64,000 nucleotides of DNA. Source: Phorcus lineatus. Its lineage: Eukaryota > Mollusca > Gastropoda > Trochida > Trochidae. The notes beneath the pieces were generated by a model. It ran no database searches. It was not told where the DNA came from and worked only from the letters and a program-made list of their open reading frames with translations. Below, one piece after another: positions 59,642-64,000 of this stretch. The position numbers and the translations under genes were made by a program. Where the stretch lies: positions 21,587,729-21,651,728 of the forward strand of contig OV121096.1 in NCBI GenBank assembly GCA_921293015.1, given 5' to 3'. The stretch's first letter is position 1. Every line of letters starts with the position of its first letter.

Positions 59642-62600
59642 AATGGCACTGTGTGGAGCTTATAGTCACTAAGGAAGCTGCAATCGTACACTTGTCCCGA
59701 AACTTAAACTCCGCTCATGACTTGTGCTGATATATTAACTCCCTTTGGGTCAGATCACGGTAGCATGGAAAAGTGATGGGTAATGATCAGACACTGTACT
59801 GAGAAACAGAATCAATACACCAAGACTTGATACGGCTTGTAATAAGATTTATATCTTGTCGGCACCTCTTGGATGGTGTTCCACTAACACCCAACTCACT
59901 GGCTTATTCCACACGGCAGCGACGTATAAATAACTCAATGTTATTTCATGAGTATTTCAAGATAAAGTTTACAGCCTGCTTAATCCTGGAGCGGGTAGGC
60001 TGTGAATTGATTAGCGCCGTTGCATCGCTTGATGAGTGGACCGGACTCTGGAATGCGTGAAGACTATTAACCATTGCAATATGTCCCGGTGCAATATTTA
60101 TGAGTTTGTCAAATGCAAATCGAAAAGTTAGAACGCTGGATTTTACATTAGAGACCTCGATACAGCGTTGCGTTCCACCACTTGCCACCTCAAACTTCCT
60201 GGGTGCGCCGGGAAGTTAGAGCAGCTTGAGAGACCTTTCTCACAATGTGTCTGTCAATAGTGAAACAAACCTACCTAATCTTACATGGCTGCCGGAAATT
60301 AAATTTCTGAGAAGGGAAAGGCTCAGCGACTCTCTTCGGGAAAGACTTAACGGGACATAACATTAAATGTAATTTCGGATGTAATCACATTTTTGACACT
60401 TATGCATTTTCTGGTTCAAAGGATTATTGATTTGGTACCTCGCAAAACTGACTTCAATGAAATATTCATTTGGAAAATGTGCATGTCAGTTGTTTTAGAT
60501 GAATGGCGTTCCAAAGTATTAAAAGTTTTTTCATCATATATTACCATGCGTTCCGAAAGAGTGTGAATAAACGTATAAGTTTTCTGATGAAAGGGCCCAA
60601 TGATCGTTAACGACCCACAGTAATGCCAGTATGTAACGACAAGGGTTTGTAAGGTTATCGGATCGCGTTTCCAAAGACTAAGATTAATTTGATAACAAAT
60701 CCACTTCACGAAACACGCCCATGATATATTGCTTTCCAGAAAGTTCTTAACGATCGTGTCTTCATTTCAGCACGTAGCTTTGTAATAATTGTTCATTATG
60801 TAAAAAACCCTAGGAAACTTAACAGTGATGCTGTGGTTAACCTACGCCCAACCAACACATCTTAATTGAAGCTACTTTTATAAATTATGAAGAAATTCAT
60901 TCATTCAAATTCTATTCAAAATGTTTATATCTGTATGTAAAACGATATTTAGGTGAACGACCGTTTTTCTCAATCAAACGTATATAGTGTTAACTAAATG
61001 TGTTTTGCGTTGAATTTTCAATCAAGTCAGTGCTTTCACTTTCCCTCATTTGCATAATTTGATTGATAGAAAAGATATGAAAATGCGCTTTACATGCAAC
61101 TAGTATATTTGATATATTAAAGGTCATAACATGAGAATTTAAAACGCATTACATAACTAATAATGAACTTTTTTTATTAAACTAAATATTTATAACATTT
61201 TGTGATAACAAATTACACCTTTAAAGTATGATGCTTCGAGAAAATAATTAAAGAGACAAATAAGAGCTTCAAATCAACAAGCTCGTATACATGCATGTGT
61301 ACTGCAAAGAAAGAAAATTGTGTCTTATGACTTAATATTCCGAATTACGAATATTTGGTTTTCTTAAAATTAATTTTCATTCAGAAGTTACGAAATAATT
61401 TGCGTTCCTTCAATGATAAATCTTTGATTAAAATTGTGCGCTGATTTAACGCTTTTTGAGAAGTTTACCACAAAGAACTTAAAGAATAAAGTTCTACTAA
61501 GCGCGAAATATCAATGGTTCTCAAACCCCCGTGTACCATCTGCAGTTATTCCCAAAGGAATAGAAAAGTTGGTCGGAGACAGACGCGAATCTTGAAGTTC
61601 CTGCAACAAGAACCTCAGACGATCGTAAAGACTGCCCCTGAGAGAGACACCATTGATGGGAAATTATCAGAACCATTGAAAGAAGATGGCCCTCTGGGAA
61701 TTGTTCGTCTTTACTTCCGGTCATGTGACTGTAAAACAAAGTGCCAAGGAAAACGTATATGCAGTTCAGACATTGCACGATTATCGATTATCTGAGGATG
61801 AATCATACTGTTAAGTTCGCTTAACTTTTATCACAAACAGTGGTTTCGGTAATTACATTTCAGTTTTTAAAGATTTTTGGAGATAAGGTATTCACTAGTT
61901 AAAATAAGTATGTATTGAACTGACAACTATAATTCTAACAGAGAAAAGGTCTATTGGTATTGCTTATCTTCCAAAATTCCAAGGGTTGATATGTGAACTA
62001 AACGAATATTTAACTTAGGATGATGTGTAGGATCTCAGCAAGATAATGACATAGCGTATTTTATTAAGGCATTATTGGCATTAATTGATCGCATCTTCGA
62101 CATCGTCATGCAACGAACATCAACAATTATTTATTCTCCATAGAGTGCCAATGTTTAATCTCGCCAATCCATACATACGACTGCATTAACATGATTTCTG
62201 AAGACATTTATGAACAAGAACACGTCGTTGTGTTATCTCGAAGACAACCAATGCGCCTCCTGGTACATCAGCTTTTTTTGCATCCGAAGATATCTAACAA
62301 TACACGCATATCTATCACAACCTCATGCTTAAACCATAATAGTTAAAAACCTGAACATGGTTGCAAGAGACATGGTATAGGTTACTCGTATTTTTCAAAG
62401 AAAAGCGGCGGCTTTCATATTTGCCGAAACAATGCTAGAATCAGCAATTACGTACAGTTATTGAATCAATTGCTTACGGAGTCAACAACAATATTATGAT
62501 GACGTCACTACCAGTGGTTCTTACACAATAACAACTTGAGGCAAAACTATAATTTATTTCCAAAACACATACGGATAACGGCTACTCAATTTCTTAATTA

Positions 62601-63489
62601 CAGAAAAGAAAAGAAATTTACAAGACATTTAATCATATAAACGTAAGACAGCTAAAACCTATCTCAAAGAACCTATTTCCGAGAGTTTTCAAGCTAGAGT
62701 AATTTAATTGATACAGAAGCATGAAGAACAGAATAAGCCACTTATTCAAGGCTTATACTATATTTGGGTATCTAATGCTCGAACAGAAGGGATTCCAAAA
62801 TACAATTTAGCCACACTTCAAATGACACATTCTATGGAGCACTGAATATTCTCTGTCGTGGGTCTCAGTTCTGTTTCGTCGACGCTAAATCATTTTGGCA
62901 CGAGAAGAAAATGAGATATGTATCATCACACACCCCTTTGTATTTAAAGAGTTTTCACCTACGCTGTAAGTGCAAACCCATTCTTTGAAGAATTATGAAG
63001 AGAATGCAAGGTTGTATATGGAAAAACTAAGCTCGTTATATAATGTGCAAGTATGCTTGGGTACTGTTAAGCCCCTGATTTAATTACTTTACATAACCTA
63101 CGTGAAGGGCACATATTAAATCTTGCTGTCTTCGCTGATCAGATGTGAATGTTTCACATTTGGTGTTTCATACTTGTGAAACTCAACAACCCTTTAGAAA
63201 TGGTGTTTAGCGAATTAACTGATGTTTAAAAGAAAATACACACCACAGTTGGTTTCGATCTTTCAAATATCTAATATATAGATATGTGATGTATCTAGTA
63301 ATGGCACGATTGCAATAACTCGTATAGTTTGAATGCTTATATTTGTTCCTGGTTAATATTTTAAAAATTAGGTTTGTTCAATATAAACAGGGGTGAGGAA
63401 TTAAGTTTACATTAACATGGCACCTAACATGTTTAAATTGTTGTTACTGTATGACGAAAGAGGTACATTTAATGATTTTCACATCTTAA
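59642..63489. other. Upstream flank of the proton channel
   Basis: The first kilobase (59642-60700) is somewhat more GC-rich than the introns and would include the channel's promoter and 5' UTR, but I see no definable TATA or initiator element. A plus-strand frame at 61514-61795 contains 'SCDCKTKCQGKRICSSD', faintly like cysteine-rich motifs in some transposon-encoded proteins. The rest shows nothing. Confidence 0.4.
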
Positions 63490-63955
63490 AGAGCCACTCC
63501 GTGAGTTGTTGGAGTCACGTATGGCAAACTTAATCAATGGGGTCATTTTATCGCGAAGTATTGACTGTTACCAAAAAGTAACATTTTAAAGCTTGTTGGT
63601 TTTTTACAGTGACGATATGAAGGTAGAACGTCGCAATTATGATCGAAAACCGGACAGTGGCGCGCGTCGAATAGTCAAACGTAATTTTTTAATCTTATCT
63701 AAAACAGCCAGGAGTGCAGTTAGGGGTTGATAGTGTTTGTTAGGTTATATAACTAGTATCCATGTATATTGAACGTGATATCTACACCTCTGTGCATTTA
63801 TAAGACTGTTTTTATATTTTCATGGAAAACCAATATTTGTCATTATGTCTTTTGGACATGAAAAGTTAAGATATTTTGATTTTATATCACCACATATGAC
63901 ATTTAGATTCGTATCAAAGAAAAATAATATGTTATGAAAATCACGGAGTGGCTCT
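63490..63955. mobile_element. TTAA-flanked MITE, copy 2
   Basis: The terminal inverted repeats 'AGAGCCACTCCGTGA' and 'TCACGGAGTGGCTCT' are perfect, with TTAA on both sides (63486-63489 and 63956-63959). It is in the same orientation as the copy at 40593, about 30 bp longer because it retains the 'CCGGACAGTGGCGCGCGTCG' segment. The perfect ends suggest it is the better-preserved copy. Confidence 0.92.
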
Positions 63956-64000
63956 TTAAATGTTGATGATTCTTGTTTTATCCAAATTAATTTAGGAAAG

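Overview
This is an AT-rich, intron-rich animal nuclear window. It has spliced exons with GT-AG junctions, long introns, tRNA-derived SINEs, decayed LINEs, MITE-like inverted-repeat elements and microsatellites, with no bacterial-style operons. The SINE family (tRNA-like head, tail ending in a 'GCGGCGTTAAACCCCAC' motif followed by CTCAC repeats) is, from memory, the kind seen in marine gastropods such as abalones and limpets. I infer a gastropod mollusc; that taxon is an inference.

Two protein-coding genes can be supported, both on the minus strand. (1) At 1716-12609 lie the first three coding exons of a receptor with an ANF-receptor-type ligand-binding ectodomain, most likely a receptor guanylate cyclase. 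Exon 1 carries a signal peptide and exons 2 and 3 carry the 'DVIIGPPCSA' and 'IPIFGWVS' segments. The gene continues beyond base 1. (2) At 39829-59641 lies a complete eight-exon voltage-gated proton channel (Hv1/HVCN1 family). All seven junctions keep frame and the predicted protein is 420 aa. It is atypical. It keeps the S1 selectivity Asp and two S4 arginines, but lacks the first S4 arginine, the S2 charge-transfer Phe and the His equivalent to human H168. It also carries a roughly 120-residue glycosylation-rich S1-S2 loop and a long acidic C-terminal tail.

Layout: 1-1715 gene-free; 1716-12609 receptor exons with introns holding SINEs, a LINE end, a MITE and decayed copies of exon 2; 12694-39828 about 27 kb between the genes, filled with repeats (foldback element, tandem duplications, SINE with target-site duplication, degraded LINE, 40-bp minisatellite, TA tracts, and two diverged block series showing an old duplication); 39829-59641 the proton channel; 59642-64000 upstream flank with a second copy of a TTAA-flanked MITE also found in the channel's intron 6.

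The two genes have no evident functional link. Both encode plasma-membrane signalling or transport proteins, transcribed in the same direction and far apart. The least ordinary signal in the window is the proton channel itself.
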